From: Bacillus sp. ISL-51
Lineage (GTDB): Bacteria > Bacillota > Bacilli > Bacillales > Bacillaceae
Assembly (NCBI RefSeq): GCF_018613535.1
Contig: NZ_JAGGQB010000012.1
Location: 62,001 to 126,000 of the forward strand
Direction of reading: 5' to 3'
DNA: 64,000 nt
Under the pieces are notes generated by a model, which searched no databases, had not been told where the DNA came from, and saw nothing but the letters and a program-made list of their open reading frames with translations. Every line of letters begins with the position of its first letter. The first letter of the stretch is position 1. This document shows positions 8,201 to 18,583 of the stretch, one piece after another. Made by a program: the position numbers and the translations under genes.

Positions 8201-11035
8201 TTAGTTTTTGCGAGTCAAGCTATCAGATACAATGCGTTCTTGTTCTTTTTTGTGAACCGTTGGATCTCCCTCAGCAGGGCTGGATCGTCTTCTGCGGCCA
8301 ATGTATTGGACACTTACCCCTTTTGGCGCTATTTCAGTCAGGTAAGGGCTGATATAACTCCATGCACCCATGTTTTGCGGTTCTTCCTGAACCCAAACGA
8401 TCTCATTCAAGTTCGGCAGTTTGGCGAAAAGCTCTTTCGCGTCTTTTGCCGGGAACGGGTACAGCTGTTCAATTCTGGCAATGTGCAGCCAATCTTTATC
8501 GCCTTCCAGCTTATTAAAGTAATCGCTGATGTCAATAGACACCTTCCCGCTTGATAATACAAGGCGCGTCACTTTTTCATATGCATGAGAAAGCCCGGAC
8601 TGCTCATATACAGCCTTGAATTTGCTCTCGCTCAGTTCCTGCACCTCAGATACCGTATTCGGATTACGGAGCAGGCTCTTCGGTGTCATAATCACGAGCG
8701 GACGGATTTCCTCACGAAGCAGCATTTTCGCCTGTCTTCTCAAAATGTGGAAATACTGAGCCGCGCTGGTCAGATTCGCAACCGTCCAGTTGTTTTCTGC
8801 CGCAAGCTGAAGGAACCGTTCGATTCGGCCGCTGGAATGCTCAGGCCCCTGGCCTTCGTAACCGTGCGGAAGCAGCATGACTAATCCTGATTTTTGTCCC
8901 CATTTTGCACGTCCGGCAGAAATGAATTGGTCAAAATACACTTGAGCCGCGTTGGCAAAGTCTCCGTATTGCGCCTCCCACAAGACCAGAGTCTCAGGCG
9001 AATGCACGTTGTATCCATACTCAAAGCCGATAACTGATCCCTCAGACAGCGGGCTGTTATGCACCGCAAATGAAGAAGAGCAATCGTCTAAATGATGGAG
9101 CGGAACAAACTCTTTGCCTGTTTCACTGTCGTGCAGCACAAGGTTTCTTTGAGCGAACGTTCCGCGCTCTGAATCCTGTCCCGTTAACCGGATCGGCGTG
9201 CCGTCTTTAAGAATGGAAGCAAACGCAAGCGATTCGGCCAATGACCATTCCACTTTGCGGTCATCATCAAATGTTTTCGCACGTCTTTCCAAAATTCTTT
9301 TCAGCTTGCCGAAGACGTTAAAGGATTCCGGCCAGTTGACCAGTTCACCGTTCAGCTTGCGAAGAACGTCAAAATCAATGGATGTGTCAACATCAGGAAA
9401 ACCGTTTGACACAGGTTCCGGCAATTCGATTTCACGCACGGCATCTTCTTTTTTAGCGGGTACCTTTTTATAAGCGTCTTCTATTCGTTTGGTCACTGTT
9501 TGTTCAATGTTTTGCGCTTTTTCCTCGCTGATCAGTCCCTCTTTTACGAGTTTCTCCGCGAAGATCTGCTTGACAGTCGGGTGCTTTCTGACGGCGTCAT
9601 ACAGCATCGGCTGTGTCGTGGACGGCTCATCCATTTCATTGTGGCCGTACCGTCTGTATCCAATCAAATCAATTAAGAAATCTTTATTGAACCGTTTGCG
9701 GTATTCAACCGCAAATTTCACGGCTGCCAGGCATGCTTCAGGATCATCAGCGTTAACGTGAACGATCGGAATCTCATACCCTTTTGCCAAATCACTGGCA
9801 TATTTCGTTGAGCGTGATTCTTCACTTTCAGTTGTAAAACCAATCATATTGTTCGCGATGATATGAATGGCCCCGCCGACCTGATAGCCTTTCAGGGAAC
9901 TGAGGTTCAAGGTCTCTGCGACGATACCCTCTCCCGGAAACGCAGCGTCCCCGTGAATTAAAATGGCAAGCGACTTTGTTTCATCCTGAACCGGATATCC
10001 TTTTTGCTTTCTTGTTTCCTGCGCGGCTCTTGTGCTTCCCTCAACGATCGGATTGATGAATTCCAGATGGCTCGGGTTGTTTGCAAGCGTGATTCGCGCG
10101 CTTTTCGTTTCAGCGTCCTGAAGCTGTCTGTCTGCTCCGAGATGGTATTTTACGTCGCCTGTCCACCCGTAGCTGATTCCAGTGGAGCCTTCTGACGGCA
10201 CAAGGTCTTTATTCGGCGCGTGCTGGAATTCCGAGAAAATAATCTCATAAGGTTTGCCGAGCACATGCGCCAGTACGTTCAAGCGGCCCCTGTGCGCCAT
10301 TCCGATATTGACATTAGTCGTGCCTGCTTTTACAGACTGGGCGATAATGTCGTCAAGAACCGGTACAAGTGCGTCCAATCCTTCAATTGAAAAACGCTTT
10401 TGCCCGACAAAGGTACGTTGTAAAAATTGTTCAAATCCTTCTACTTCTGTCAGTCTTTCTAAAACGGCTGACAGCTTTTCCGGTGAGTTCTTTTGGAAAA
10501 GTTCGCCGGATTCGACCATTTTTGTAATCCATGCGCGCTCTTCGAATTCATGCACATGGTCAAATTCGAAGGATATCGTTTTTTTATACGTATTGCGCAA
10601 ATGCTGAATGGCTTCTATGCCGTTTGTTATATTGGCAGGTGCGTCTTTGCAAATGACGGACGCGGGTATAGCTTTGATTTCTTCTTCTGTAAGCCCGTAA
10701 TCGGATAACGGAAAGAGCTCGCTCTTTTTTTGATCCTTTCTGAGCGGATTGACGGAAGCGTTCAGATGGCCATAGGTTCGAATATCTTCTGCAAGTTTAA
10801 CTGCTGATGCGATCTTTTGAATCAGATCTGCTGTTACGCGTCCCTGTTCCTTTGTTCCCGATGCCTCTTTGATCTGGCTTGGAGGAGCGCCTAGTTCATC
10901 AAACATGTCTTTCAGATCCGGATCAATGCTGTTTGGATCTTCAACATATTGGTCGTACAGCTCCAATGCGTAGCCGAGGTTCGGTCCGTAAAAATCTTCC
11001 CAATTCATTCGTTGTTTCATACTATTTTGAAACAT
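8201..11035 (-). CDS. odhA: 2-oxoglutarate dehydrogenase E1
   Basis: 944-residue thiamine-diphosphate enzyme that decarboxylates 2-oxoglutarate and succinylates the lipoyl arm of OdhB. Family landmarks: N-terminal E2-contact segment ([20 protein letters not shown]), [18 protein letters not shown], the [10 protein letters not shown] and NNMIGFTT cofactor region, the transketolase-like [11 protein letters not shown], and [14 protein letters not shown]. It is the first gene of the odhAB operon. The 225 bases upstream hold the promoter; a CcpA-like site there was considered and not accepted. Confidence 0.97.
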   Translation of the reverse strand: MFQNSMKQRMNWEDFYGPNLGYALELYDQYVEDPNSIDPDLKDMFDELGAPPSQIKEASGTKEQGRVTADLIQKIASAVKLAEDIRTYGHLNASVNPLRKDQKKSELFPLSDYGLTEEEIKAIPASVICKDAPANITNGIEAIQHLRNTYKKTISFEFDHVHEFEERAWITKMVESGELFQKNSPEKLSAVLERLTEVEGFEQFLQRTFVGQKRFSIEGLDALVPVLDDIIAQSVKAGTTNVNIGMAHRGRLNVLAHVLGKPYEIIFSEFQHAPNKDLVPSEGSTGISYGWTGDVKYHLGADRQLQDAETKSARITLANNPSHLEFINPIVEGSTRAAQETRKQKGYPVQDETKSLAILIHGDAAFPGEGIVAETLNLSSLKGYQVGGAIHIIANNMIGFTTESEESRSTKYASDLAKGYEIPIVHVNADDPEACLAAVKFAVEYRKRFNKDFLIDLIGYRRYGHNEMDEPSTTQPMLYDAVRKHPTVKQIFAEKLVKEGLISEEKAQNIEQTVTKRIEDAYKKVPAKKEDAVREIELPEPVSNGFPDVDTSIDFDVLRKLNGELVNWPESFNVFGKLKRILERRAKTFDDDRKVEWSLAESLAFASILKDGTPIRLTGQDSERGTFAQRNLVLHDSETGKEFVPLHHLDDCSSSFAVHNSPLSEGSVIGFEYGYNVHSPETLVLWEAQYGDFANAAQVYFDQFISAGRAKWGQKSGLVMLLPHGYEGQGPEHSSGRIERFLQLAAENNWTVANLTSAAQYFHILRRQAKMLLREEIRPLVIMTPKSLLRNPNTVSEVQELSESKFKAVYEQSGLSHAYEKVTRLVLSSGKVSIDISDYFNKLEGDKDWLHIARIEQLYPFPAKDAKELFAKLPNLNEIVWVQEEPQNMGAWSYISPYLTEIAPKGVSVQYIGRRRRSSPAEGDPTVHKKEQERIVSDSLTRKN

Positions 11036-11239
11036 TTGAATATTACCCCCAACTTAGATAATCAGTGATGATTCACTATCTTGAAATAACTTTTGAACAC
11101 TGTGCCCAAAATTATGTAATAAAAACGCTTCCAAGGGTATTTTACCACTGTTTGCGATTTGATTCTACCTTGATTGTTCACAAAATAGTAAAAAAATCAT
11201 CTAATTAACGAAAAAATTAAATCATTTTAAAATAAAAAG

Positions 11240-11275
11240 CGAAAAAGCATAGGAAAAGCCCTATCCTATGCTTTT
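11240..11275 (-). terminator. Terminator overlapping the end of yojO
   Basis: An 11-bp stem AAAAGCATAGG / CCTATGCTTTT whose 3' arm contains the last codons and stop of yojO. T-rich on the minus strand. Confidence 0.82.
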
Positions 11276-13177
11276 GTGAAGCAGTTTTTTCAAGAGAGGA
11301 TACAGCACATCCGGCAGCTGATCGACATCCGGAACAAAAATGCTGAACTTTCCGTACATGTCTTGGATGGTTTTCATCTGCGATTCTTCTATTGCTGTAT
11401 TGGACAGAAAAACATTTATCACTTCTATCCCTCTTTTTCTCGCTTCGATGACGGCCTCGCTCGTATCGACGATGCCGTTTTGCTCATAGCCGAATGCCGC
11501 CGGTTCGCCGTCTGAAAACACGATTAAAAACTTCTGCGCCTCGCTCCGCCGCATCAATTGTTTCGTCATTTGTCTGATGGCGTAGCCGTCTCTGTTGTCT
11601 TCCTCTGGTTCAAGCTGCATGATCAGCGGCCCTGCGGCCTGCTTCAGAGATTCTTCAAACGGGATGACCGTATTGAAATAGTTCGGCTGGCTCGTCTCGG
11701 TCGCATCGTTTGTGTCCTCCCAAAATCCGACGATCTGATGCGGAACGGACACAGATTTCAGTGCTTCATGAAAAAGAACGATGCCGCGTTTTGTTTCGTC
11801 CATTTTGTCGAACATGCTGGCGGAACAATCGACAAGCAAGGTAAAAACGGCGTCAATCTCCGACGACGGATCCTGCTTTTTATAGAAAAGGCGCGGATTC
11901 CGCTCTGTAAAATAACGGAGTAATTTATTGTTCAGCCGTCCCGCGTGAAGGTCTGTCCGCGGTAACGTTTTCTTATGTTCAAGTGTTTTTTGAATCATTT
12001 GCTTCAGGCGTTTTTGATATGATTCTATCGTTTTTGCCTGCTCTTTATATGACAGCTCTTCAGCGGGTGAGGATTTTTCCGGCGTTTTATAAATCGGGAA
12101 GGCAAATTTGTTTTCTTTTCCGTCAGCCATCCCCGCTCCTGCCGGTTCATCCCGTTTGGATTCAAGGGATTCCAGCTTGGAATAATCTTTTCTTTTCGTC
12201 TGGCGGGCGGATCCTTGAACAGAGCCCAGCGCCTGGTCACCGTCATCGCCTTCTCTGGCCGCGTCTTTTCCTAAATCTGATTTCGCGCCGTGCTCAATAT
12301 CAAATTGAAGAAAACTTTTTGACGAAGCCTCGGTTTCACGATGCCATGTCGGCATTTCCTCGTCATGAATGTCTTCATCTCCGTCGGAAGATTCCGGGAG
12401 CGTGATATCGTCACTTAATGACGGCGCTTCTTTGATGCTTTCAAATAAAGGCTGCTCGGCCGCTTTCTCGTAATCCAGTTCAGGCAGAAAGAAGTAAGTG
12501 TTCAGCATATCTTTTTCCAGCACTTCTTCAAGGCCTTCTATAAGGTCTTCGGTGATTTTTGCGATCTGCTCTGTAGAATCAGACTCATATACGCGAATGA
12601 GCTGCCCTTCGATAAACGGCCTCATCATATCGATGTCTTCACGCATTGAAGGAATGCCTTCCAGCGGAGACTCAGCTGTCAGTTTAACAAAAAGCGCACA
12701 ATACAGGGCATCGGTAAAAATGCTCCGTTCTAAATTCAATGTAAGCTGGGTCGTAAAATATTTTCTGTACATCTCTCTCCGCTTTGCAAATACACGCTTT
12801 GTTCCCGGACGCTCTTTTTTAATCAGCTCTTCAATTCTGATATCCTCAAGCAGCATAAAGAGCTGTTTTGCAAAGCTTTGATGGGTGAAACGGCGGTGAA
12901 CGCCATGTAAAAATCCGGCAAAATCCCTGAATGAGCTGCTGCGTGTTCCGACAGCACGCAAGTACACATCGCTTTTCAGACCGGCTTCCATATCTGCCGC
13001 CGACCTGTCCTTCCAAAAGTGACTCATATAAATTTTCTTTTCAAAAGGATTGTAGTAGGATTGAACGCCGTACTCTACTTCCACTTCTTTGCTTTTGGTC
13101 AATGTTTTTGCCAAGTCGGTCAGCATCATGAATAAAAAGGAGTCAATCGTGCTGTCGTTGAATTTGATAAACTTCAT
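11261..13177 (-). CDS. yojO: VWA-domain protein, NorD/CobT-like partner of a MoxR ATPase
   Basis: The frame is open upstream, but the start chosen is MKFIKFNDST at 13177, which follows a GAGGG ribosome site, lies just after the yojN stop and gives 638 residues, the B. subtilis length. The C-terminal ~200 residues are a von Willebrand A domain with the MIDAS motif LLVDCSASMFDK and a later FSDGEPAAF. The centre (about 250-380) is acidic and low-complexity, and the N-terminal third is helical. Proteins of this type work with MoxR/CbbQ/NorQ ATPases in metal-cofactor insertion or protein remodelling. The client here is unknown. Confidence 0.87.
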   Translation of the reverse strand: MKFIKFNDSTIDSFLFMMLTDLAKTLTKSKEVEVEYGVQSYYNPFEKKIYMSHFWKDRSAADMEAGLKSDVYLRAVGTRSSSFRDFAGFLHGVHRRFTHQSFAKQLFMLLEDIRIEELIKKERPGTKRVFAKRREMYRKYFTTQLTLNLERSIFTDALYCALFVKLTAESPLEGIPSMREDIDMMRPFIEGQLIRVYESDSTEQIAKITEDLIEGLEEVLEKDMLNTYFFLPELDYEKAAEQPLFESIKEAPSLSDDITLPESSDGDEDIHDEEMPTWHRETEASSKSFLQFDIEHGAKSDLGKDAAREGDDGDQALGSVQGSARQTKRKDYSKLESLESKRDEPAGAGMADGKENKFAFPIYKTPEKSSPAEELSYKEQAKTIESYQKRLKQMIQKTLEHKKTLPRTDLHAGRLNNKLLRYFTERNPRLFYKKQDPSSEIDAVFTLLVDCSASMFDKMDETKRGIVLFHEALKSVSVPHQIVGFWEDTNDATETSQPNYFNTVIPFEESLKQAAGPLIMQLEPEEDNRDGYAIRQMTKQLMRRSEAQKFLIVFSDGEPAAFGYEQNGIVDTSEAVIEARKRGIEVINVFLSNTAIEESQMKTIQDMYGKFSIFVPDVDQLPDVLYPLLKKLLHKSIG

Positions 13178-13187
13178 TGTGAATCCC

Positions 13188-14078
13188 TCATTCGAACAGC
13201 GTTTCGGCAATATTTCGGACGGCGGCTTTTTCCCGGTCGTCATCAAGTTTTTCCACGATGCCTCTTTCGATTGCCCGTTTCGGCGGAATGTATGCCGCTA
13301 AATCACATGTATCAATTAAGGCTCTAATAGACGCTGCTTCCTCTGAGACTTGGCCGTTATGCGCTTGTACGATTAAATCAGATGACAATGTCATAAAGCG
13401 GTCAATCAGCTTCTCGTCTTTTAAAACAGATTGAGCGGTAAGCACTTGTTTTAACAAGCTCCCTTTAATATACGGAACATCAATGATGACAAAGCGGTTT
13501 TTGAGCGCTTCATTCAGCGGAACGGTGCCGACATATCCTTCATTAATGGCGGCGATCACACCGAATCCTTCACTTGCCTTAATGACCTCTCCGGTAAACG
13601 GGTTGGTCATCATTTTTCTGTAATCAAGCACGCCGTTTAAAATCGGGAGGGTTTCCGGCTTAGCCATATTGATTTCGTCAATGTATAAAAAATGCCCCTC
13701 ATTCATTGCGGTCGTTACAGGTCCCGGAACAAATTCAATTGCCGCCTGCCCCTGTTCATTTTCAATCGTTTTATAGCCGACAAGCGCTTCTGCGTCGAGA
13801 TCCACGGAGCAGTTGACGCTGTGCATCGGCTTATGAAAATAGCTTGACAGCGTTTCTGCTAATTTTGTCTTTCCTGAACCGGTCGGTCCCTTTAATAAGA
13901 TATTTTTTCCCATTGACAAAGCAATGATTGCATCGAACAAAATGGCTTGATCTTCAGCTTCATAGCCCGGAGATCCGATCAAATCCTGAAATTCTTTGGA
14001 AACGGGATGATTTCGATAAGCTGTCAGCTTGTTTTTTATATCTGCCGGCAGTGATAAGTGCTGTAATTCTGTTGTCAT
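13188..14078 (-). CDS. yojN: MoxR/NorQ-type AAA+ ATPase
   Basis: 296-residue AAA+ ATPase. Walker A is [11 protein letters not shown] (about residues 60-70), Walker B is [10 protein letters not shown], and sensor 1 is GVIAAINEG. It matches the MoxR family of chaperone ATPases that act with VWA-domain partners. The yojO start lies 10 bases beyond its stop, so the two form an operon and probably a complex. The ATG is preceded by GGAAAGGAAA. Confidence 0.92.
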   Translation of the reverse strand: MTTELQHLSLPADIKNKLTAYRNHPVSKEFQDLIGSPGYEAEDQAILFDAIIALSMGKNILLKGPTGSGKTKLAETLSSYFHKPMHSVNCSVDLDAEALVGYKTIENEQGQAAIEFVPGPVTTAMNEGHFLYIDEINMAKPETLPILNGVLDYRKMMTNPFTGEVIKASEGFGVIAAINEGYVGTVPLNEALKNRFVIIDVPYIKGSLLKQVLTAQSVLKDEKLIDRFMTLSSDLIVQAHNGQVSEEAASIRALIDTCDLAAYIPPKRAIERGIVEKLDDDREKAAVRNIAETLFE

Positions 14079-14122
14079 AGGTGATGTTTCCTTTCCATTC
14101 GTATTCCATATCCGAGTATACT

Positions 14123-14156
14123 AAAAAAGCCCTTGTATACTCAATACAAAAGGGCT
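14123..14156 (-). terminator. Terminator of yojM
   Basis: AGCCCTTTTGTAT / ATACAAGGGCT hairpin followed by TTTTTT on the minus strand. It insulates yojM from yojN. Confidence 0.88.
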
Positions 14157-14746
14157 CATTCTCGGCGGGCGCTTTTTGTCAGAGGAGCGCAGGCGATTCG
14201 GGCGCCGGAATTTCCGCTTGGATTTGTTAAGTAATCATCCGTACGTTCATGTATAATAAACGCGCTTCCGTCCCCATCAAGCATGTTGAGCCTGCTCCCT
14301 TCTGTTAAAGATGTTTGCGGAGCATTCATAATGACATCAACTTTGCCGTCGGCACCGACCTCGAGATTAGGCAGATCCCCTGCGTGGGGGCCCATCGGAT
14401 TGTTGAAGCCATGCTCTTTGTTCATAGGATTAAACGGTCCGCCCGCTGATTCAAAATCCGGCGCTTTACACGTCCCCTTTTCATAAATGTGAAAACCTAG
14501 TGAGGCTCCCGGCGGAAGATGGCTTGCTGATATGTGAACGTCCAGCCCTTCCTCTTTAGATTCCTTGACTTCGATATAGCCGATGTTTTTTCCGTTTTTA
14601 TCGATGAGTTCGGCATGCTCGCGGTATGAAGATGTTTCCAATGCGCGGCGTTCCACTTGATTTTGCGGCCGTAAAGGCGCTTGTTTGCTGCCGCAGCCCT
14701 CAAGCACAAGCGATGCGAGCATGAAGAAAAGCAAGAGACGATACAT
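14156..14746 (-). CDS. yojM: Cu/Zn superoxide dismutase-like lipoprotein lacking copper ligands
   Basis: 196-residue lipoprotein: signal peptide with lipobox LEGC (lipidated Cys18), then a SodC fold anchored outside the membrane. Compared with true SodC, the second copper histidine is Tyr (HIY at 86-88) and the metal-bridging histidine is Pro (GGPFNP, residue 104). The zinc-side residues remain (His112, GPHAGD with His121 and Asp124). The disulfide Cys93...Cys near the C-terminus (RIACAP) is present. It is therefore unlikely to be a classical copper-dependent dismutase. The same loss is described for B. subtilis YojM. Its own terminator follows. Confidence 0.93.
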   Translation of the reverse strand: MYRLLLFFMLASLVLEGCGSKQAPLRPQNQVERRALETSSYREHAELIDKNGKNIGYIEVKESKEEGLDVHISASHLPPGASLGFHIYEKGTCKAPDFESAGGPFNPMNKEHGFNNPMGPHAGDLPNLEVGADGKVDVIMNAPQTSLTEGSRLNMLDGDGSAFIIHERTDDYLTNPSGNSGARIACAPLTKSARRE

Positions 14747-14802
14747 GCTGCCTCCCCCTTATTTTTACCCTTCAGTCTTGTCAAAACTTAAAAACGGTAA
14801 AC

Positions 14803-14826
14803 AAAAAAAGCCCCGAAAGGCTTTTT
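14803..14826 (-). terminator. Terminator of cwlS
   Basis: AAAAAGCC / GGCTTTTT stem with a 6-nt loop and flanking A/T runs, overlapping the cwlS stop. Confidence 0.78.
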
Positions 14827-16042
14827 AAAAATAACTGCGTGCCCCTAAATAGGCTTTTTTCCAATAGGAATTGCTTAAGTTTGAAATTTCAACCCCGGAG
14901 GAGCTTGCGTGAATAAAGCTGCCGCCGCCTAAATAAATTCCCATATGAGAAGGGCCCGCTTTATATGTCGTAAAAAAGACAAAGTCGCCCGCGGACGGCT
15001 GGCTGACATGTTTCATTGTATTCCAGTATCCGGCAGTACTCAGGCGGGAAACAGAGCTTACTTTATTCAAAAGGTAATAGATATAACCGCTGCAGTCGAA
15101 TCCGGCAGGGGTATTTCCTCCCCAGCGGTAAGAAACGCCGACGTATTTTTTCGCTTCGGCTATCATTCTGTCAATCTTTGATCCTGTCTCAACGGGAGAT
15201 TCAGGCACAGGCGGCTTATTTTCCGGCTTCTGCACAGGCTCTTTCGTTTTATTCGTTCCGTTAATCACCAGAACTTGTCCGATTTGCAGCACATCGGTTG
15301 TGAGTTTGTTTCTTTCTCTGATGAGTTGTGCGGTGATGCCGAACCGATTGGCAATTTTCCAGAGGGAATCGCCCGGTTTCACTGTATATGCAGAAGGCTT
15401 CTCAGAAGAATTTGGTTTAGAAGGTGTTTTTGCGCCGCTGTTTCCGTTCTTTGAAGAACCTTTAATTTTTAAGACTTGTTTCGGATACAGCATATCGGAC
15501 TGTAAATGGTTTAACGTCTTTAATTCAGCAATTGTCATACCGGCTTGATTGGCGATCTTCCACAGCGAGTCGCCTGGCTTTACGGTATAAGTTCCTGATG
15601 GTGCCGCACCTTTATCAGGCTTAGTCTGTTTACCGCCGCCGGCTGAGCCTTTGATTTTCAGTTTTTGGCCCGGATAGATAACGTCTGAACTCAAATGATT
15701 CAGACTTCTTAGCTCCGAAACGCTCATTCCGTGTTTTTTAGCGATGACCCATAACGAATCACCGTATGTAACTGTATAAGTTCCCGTACTGTTTTTGCCT
15801 TTTTTGGCTGCCTTATGTTTATTGCCGTCCGGTATGTTCAGCCGCTGTCCCGGGTGCAGGATCGTTGATTTTAGTTTATTTTCCGACTGCAGGGCTGAAA
15901 TGCTTGTATGATATTGACGGGAAAGTTTCCAAAGAGAGTCGCCGTTTTTCACTTGAATCGTTTTAGCTTCAGCGGGATGCACTGCGAATGTTGAAGTCAT
16001 CACTGCAGAAACAGCCAAGCCGGCTGCGATCTTTTTTTTCAT
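14825..16042 (-). CDS. cwlS: D,L-endopeptidase with four LysM repeats and NlpC/P60 domain
   Basis: 405-residue secreted cell-wall hydrolase that cuts the D-Glu/meso-DAP bond of peptidoglycan stem peptides, aiding cell separation. An N-terminal signal peptide (cleavage near AEA, residue 26) is followed by four LysM repeats (about 28-70, 88-130, 151-193, 218-260), each with a GDSLW core and Ser/Lys-rich linkers. The NlpC/P60 domain (about 288-405) has catalytic Cys317 in GFDCSGY, with the His in SHMGIYLGG completing the site. It matches B. subtilis CwlS (YojL) in architecture and place. Confidence 0.95.
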   Translation of the reverse strand: MKKKIAAGLAVSAVMTSTFAVHPAEAKTIQVKNGDSLWKLSRQYHTSISALQSENKLKSTILHPGQRLNIPDGNKHKAAKKGKNSTGTYTVTYGDSLWVIAKKHGMSVSELRSLNHLSSDVIYPGQKLKIKGSAGGGKQTKPDKGAAPSGTYTVKPGDSLWKIANQAGMTIAELKTLNHLQSDMLYPKQVLKIKGSSKNGNSGAKTPSKPNSSEKPSAYTVKPGDSLWKIANRFGITAQLIRERNKLTTDVLQIGQVLVINGTNKTKEPVQKPENKPPVPESPVETGSKIDRMIAEAKKYVGVSYRWGGNTPAGFDCSGYIYYLLNKVSSVSRLSTAGYWNTMKHVSQPSAGDFVFFTTYKAGPSHMGIYLGGGSFIHASSSGVEISNLSNSYWKKAYLGARSYF

Positions 16043-16350
16043 ATAACGAAAAACCTCCTATTGTCATTATTGCTAAAGGAATCATCCGTTTTTTAGGACA
16101 ATCTCTATCTTTCAGGATTTATTCAGAAGTCGACACCATTTTTATTTCATTTGAACCTATGATGAAGTAATGCCACACATTTTACATAAATAGAGATCAT
16201 TTCACAAAAGACTTTGGAATCATTTTCATTATTTTCGCGATTTTCCTCCTTTCTTGTCTGTTTTTCATACAATTCTCTTTTTAACGGGAAATTCCTCCCC
16301 CGAATGAGGCCAAAAAAAGCCCGTTTCCTTTTTTAGGAAACGGGGAGTTA
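16043..16350. other. Intergenic region upstream of cwlS
   Basis: About 300 AT-rich bases with no convincing gene. It holds the cwlS leader (AGGAGG just before the start, read on the minus strand), presumably the cwlS promoter, and at its left end the yojK terminator. No sigma-H or sigma-D site could be placed with confidence. Confidence 0.5.
16312..16345 (-). terminator. Terminator of yojK
   Basis: CCCGTTTCC / GGAAACGGG stem, 7-nt loop, followed by TTTTTTT on the minus strand. Confidence 0.88.
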
Positions 16351-17562
16351 TTACAATGCGGCGGAATCAGTCGCTTTCACGTCTTCTAATATCAGCTCGG
16401 CTGCGCGTTTTGCGCCTCCGGCAGTTCTCAGTGAATCTCCTATTTTACTTGCTTTTTCTTGATACTCAGGATTTTCACTTATTTCTTTTATCGTCTCTCT
16501 CAACAGCTCAGCAGTTATATCTTCTTTTTTAAATTGCTTGCCCGCGCCTGTTTTTTCCACTTGTCTGCCGACAGCAAATTGATCTCCGCCCATCGGAATC
16601 ACGATCATCGGCGTTTTGTAATAAAGCCCTTCGCTCGTGCTGTTCATCCCTCCGTGAGTGATAAACAAATCGGCTCTTTTCAGGATTTCAAGCTGCGGCA
16701 CATATGGTTTGACGATGACATGCGGCGGAATTTCATCCAGTTCAGCCGGGTCAAGATGCTTGCCTATAGACATGACGACCTTCCCCTCATAGTCCCTGCA
16801 TGCTTTTAGGCATTGATTAAATAATTCCTTTTGATTATTGAAAATCGTGCCCATTGAAATAAACAGCACCTTTTCCCCTTCAAGCTGTTCAAATGGGAAA
16901 TCGCTGTCTGCCGGCCTGTCGGTAATAGACGGCCCGACAAAAAGGTAAGAGTCTCCGAAATACTCCTCCTTCGGCTGAAAAGCTCTTGAGGTAAACACGA
17001 TCGTTTTCTTGCCGTCATTTGAGAAAATATCAAATGGAGCGGCAATCTCTGCTCCGAACTCATTATTTAATTGGCCGACCTTCTCAGTGTATGCCGGATA
17101 AAATGGTGATTCTTCAGAAACCAAGCTCGCATTTGAAAAGACTTCTCTCACGAATTCTTCATTCATCGCAAACGTCGTACAAAGGGAATATGCCGGCAGT
17201 TTTAATATGTTTTTGACCAGTCTCCCTGCCAAAAAGTGGTGGTCGTACATTATGTAATCATATGATTCCTGCTTTACTTCCTCAATAATGCGGCGTGCGG
17301 CTTTTTTAGAGGTTTCGAGCATCATTACTAAAAATTCTGTAGAATCTCTGTTCTCATCACCGGTAGCGTTTTTTCCGAATTGATCTTTTCGGAAATCCTC
17401 ATATTCACGGAATTCCGCGCCGCTTGACACGATTTTATCTTCGTATTCCTTAACGCCGTAATACACAACGTTCTCACCTTTTGCCTTTAATTCCTTTACA
17501 ACGCCTAAAGACGGGTTGATGTGGCCTTCTCCCGGAAAACCGATCATTAATACATTTGCCAT
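16351..17562 (-). CDS. yojK: UDP-glycosyltransferase (macrolide-glycosyltransferase type)
   Basis: 403-residue GT1 family, GT-B fold enzyme that transfers sugar from a UDP-sugar to small hydrophobic acceptors such as flavonoids or macrolides. The N-terminal acceptor domain starts FPGEGHINPS; the C-terminal donor domain has FISMGTIFNN and the sugar-binding motif FITHGGMNSTSEGLYYKTPM (about 300-320). No signal peptide is seen, so it is cytosolic. It stands alone with its own terminator. Natural acceptor unknown. Confidence 0.9.
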   Translation of the reverse strand: MANVLMIGFPGEGHINPSLGVVKELKAKGENVVYYGVKEYEDKIVSSGAEFREYEDFRKDQFGKNATGDENRDSTEFLVMMLETSKKAARRIIEEVKQESYDYIMYDHHFLAGRLVKNILKLPAYSLCTTFAMNEEFVREVFSNASLVSEESPFYPAYTEKVGQLNNEFGAEIAAPFDIFSNDGKKTIVFTSRAFQPKEEYFGDSYLFVGPSITDRPADSDFPFEQLEGEKVLFISMGTIFNNQKELFNQCLKACRDYEGKVVMSIGKHLDPAELDEIPPHVIVKPYVPQLEILKRADLFITHGGMNSTSEGLYYKTPMIVIPMGGDQFAVGRQVEKTGAGKQFKKEDITAELLRETIKEISENPEYQEKASKIGDSLRTAGGAKRAAELILEDVKATDSAAL

Positions 17563-17682
17563 CTCTCCACTCCCTATCCCTTTAAAATTTTATGTATAAT
17601 TCAACGATAACACTTATACAAAAAAAGGTAAAGATATTCACTTCATTAATATTTAAATGAGTACAATATTACTACGTTATTA

Positions 17683-18306
17683 TTATTTATGAAGGGCGCG
17701 CTGAGATACAAGCGGATACAGGACGCCATCTTTAGCGAAGGACATTTTTCCCGTTTCTTCTGAGACGACAAGAACAAGTGCATCAGTCACAGCCGAAAGA
17801 CCCATTGCGGCCCTGTGGCGAGTGCCGAATTTGAGATCCACTTTTTTTGTTGTTAAAGGCAGTACGTTTGCAGCCGATACGACCTGGTTTTCCCGCACAA
17901 GTACGGCACCGTCATGAAGCGGGTTTCCGGGATAAAAAATGCTTTCAATTAAAGCGGAACTGATTTCCGCATGCAGACTGGTTCCTTTTTGGATAAGCCC
18001 GTCCAACTGGTCTCCACGCTCAATGACAATCAGCGCGCCGTGTTTTTCTTCGGCCAGATGCTGAACCGCCATCGCCAGCTCCGTATATGAAGGTGTAAAA
18101 TGTTCTATATATGACTGTAAGTAAAACGATGAGGCGATCGCCTGCATTTCCTGAAACGTATGGCCCAGTTCATCTAATTCGCAAAGAAGACACTGATCTT
18201 TTTCGTCCAATGTCCGCAATATCATTGCGGCATCCTCCGTAATTTGCTTTAAATAGGTTTGGACAGCAGCGGTAAACGCACTTTCGTTCATTTGGATTCG
18301 GCGCAT
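17683..18306 (-). CDS. cdaS: Sporulation-specific diadenylate cyclase CdaS
   Basis: 207-residue soluble c-di-AMP synthase. Two N-terminal helices (about 1-60) form the autoinhibitory YojJ domain. The DAC domain carries the DGA motif (LHDGAVLV) and RHR motif (GTRHRAAMGLS), which bind and join two ATP molecules. In B. subtilis the enzyme is made in the developing spore and affects germination. A ribosome site AAAGGAG lies about 10 nt before the ATG. No sigma-G promoter was convincingly found. Confidence 0.93.
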   Translation of the reverse strand: MRRIQMNESAFTAAVQTYLKQITEDAAMILRTLDEKDQCLLCELDELGHTFQEMQAIASSFYLQSYIEHFTPSYTELAMAVQHLAEEKHGALIVIERGDQLDGLIQKGTSLHAEISSALIESIFYPGNPLHDGAVLVRENQVVSAANVLPLTTKKVDLKFGTRHRAAMGLSAVTDALVLVVSEETGKMSFAKDGVLYPLVSQRALHK

Positions 18307-18397
18307 ACATCATCAACTCCTTTCTCTTATTTTCCGCAACCCGCGCATGGATATGCGTTTTCGTGTACATCATAAAAAAGAAAGGAGGCGCGGTCCA

Positions 18398-18508
18398 ATG
18401 GAGTTTGCACGAGTGATGCAATATATCTGTACCTTTTTAGGGATCATTTCTCTTATATTTATTTATGCCCGGATGTTTAAAAAGCCGAAATCGGCGAAAA
18501 AAGAGTAG
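18398..18508 (+). CDS. Small single-pass membrane protein (36 aa)
   Basis: Short frame starting MEFARVMQYICTF and ending KKPKSAKKE. It has one hydrophobic helix (about 8-25) and a basic C-terminal tail, so the tail is probably cytosolic. A very good ribosome site, AAAGGAGG, lies 8 nt before the ATG. It lies 75 bases upstream of the MATE gene on the same strand and may be co-transcribed with it. Not recognised as a named family. Support is coding layout plus ribosome site only. Confidence 0.6.
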   Translation: MEFARVMQYICTFLGIISLIFIYARMFKKPKSAKKE

Positions 18509-18583
18509 GCTAAGTGTCCATTGCTTTTTATACATAAAATGTTATAATTTCTCTCGTTAAAATAAAGAAACGGGGAACCCAAC

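Noticed and set aside
11100-11140. cre (CcpA) site upstream of odhA
   Set aside because: TGGAAGCGTTTTTA on the minus strand misses two consensus positions; not enough to claim.
13178-13246. Longer YojO starting at 13246
   Set aside because: These codons lie inside yojN; the start at 13177 has a ribosome site and gives the usual length.
16210-16245. Fur-like box upstream of cwlS
   Set aside because: GAATCATTTTCATTATTT resembles half of a Fur box, but the dyad is poor and cwlS is not an iron gene.
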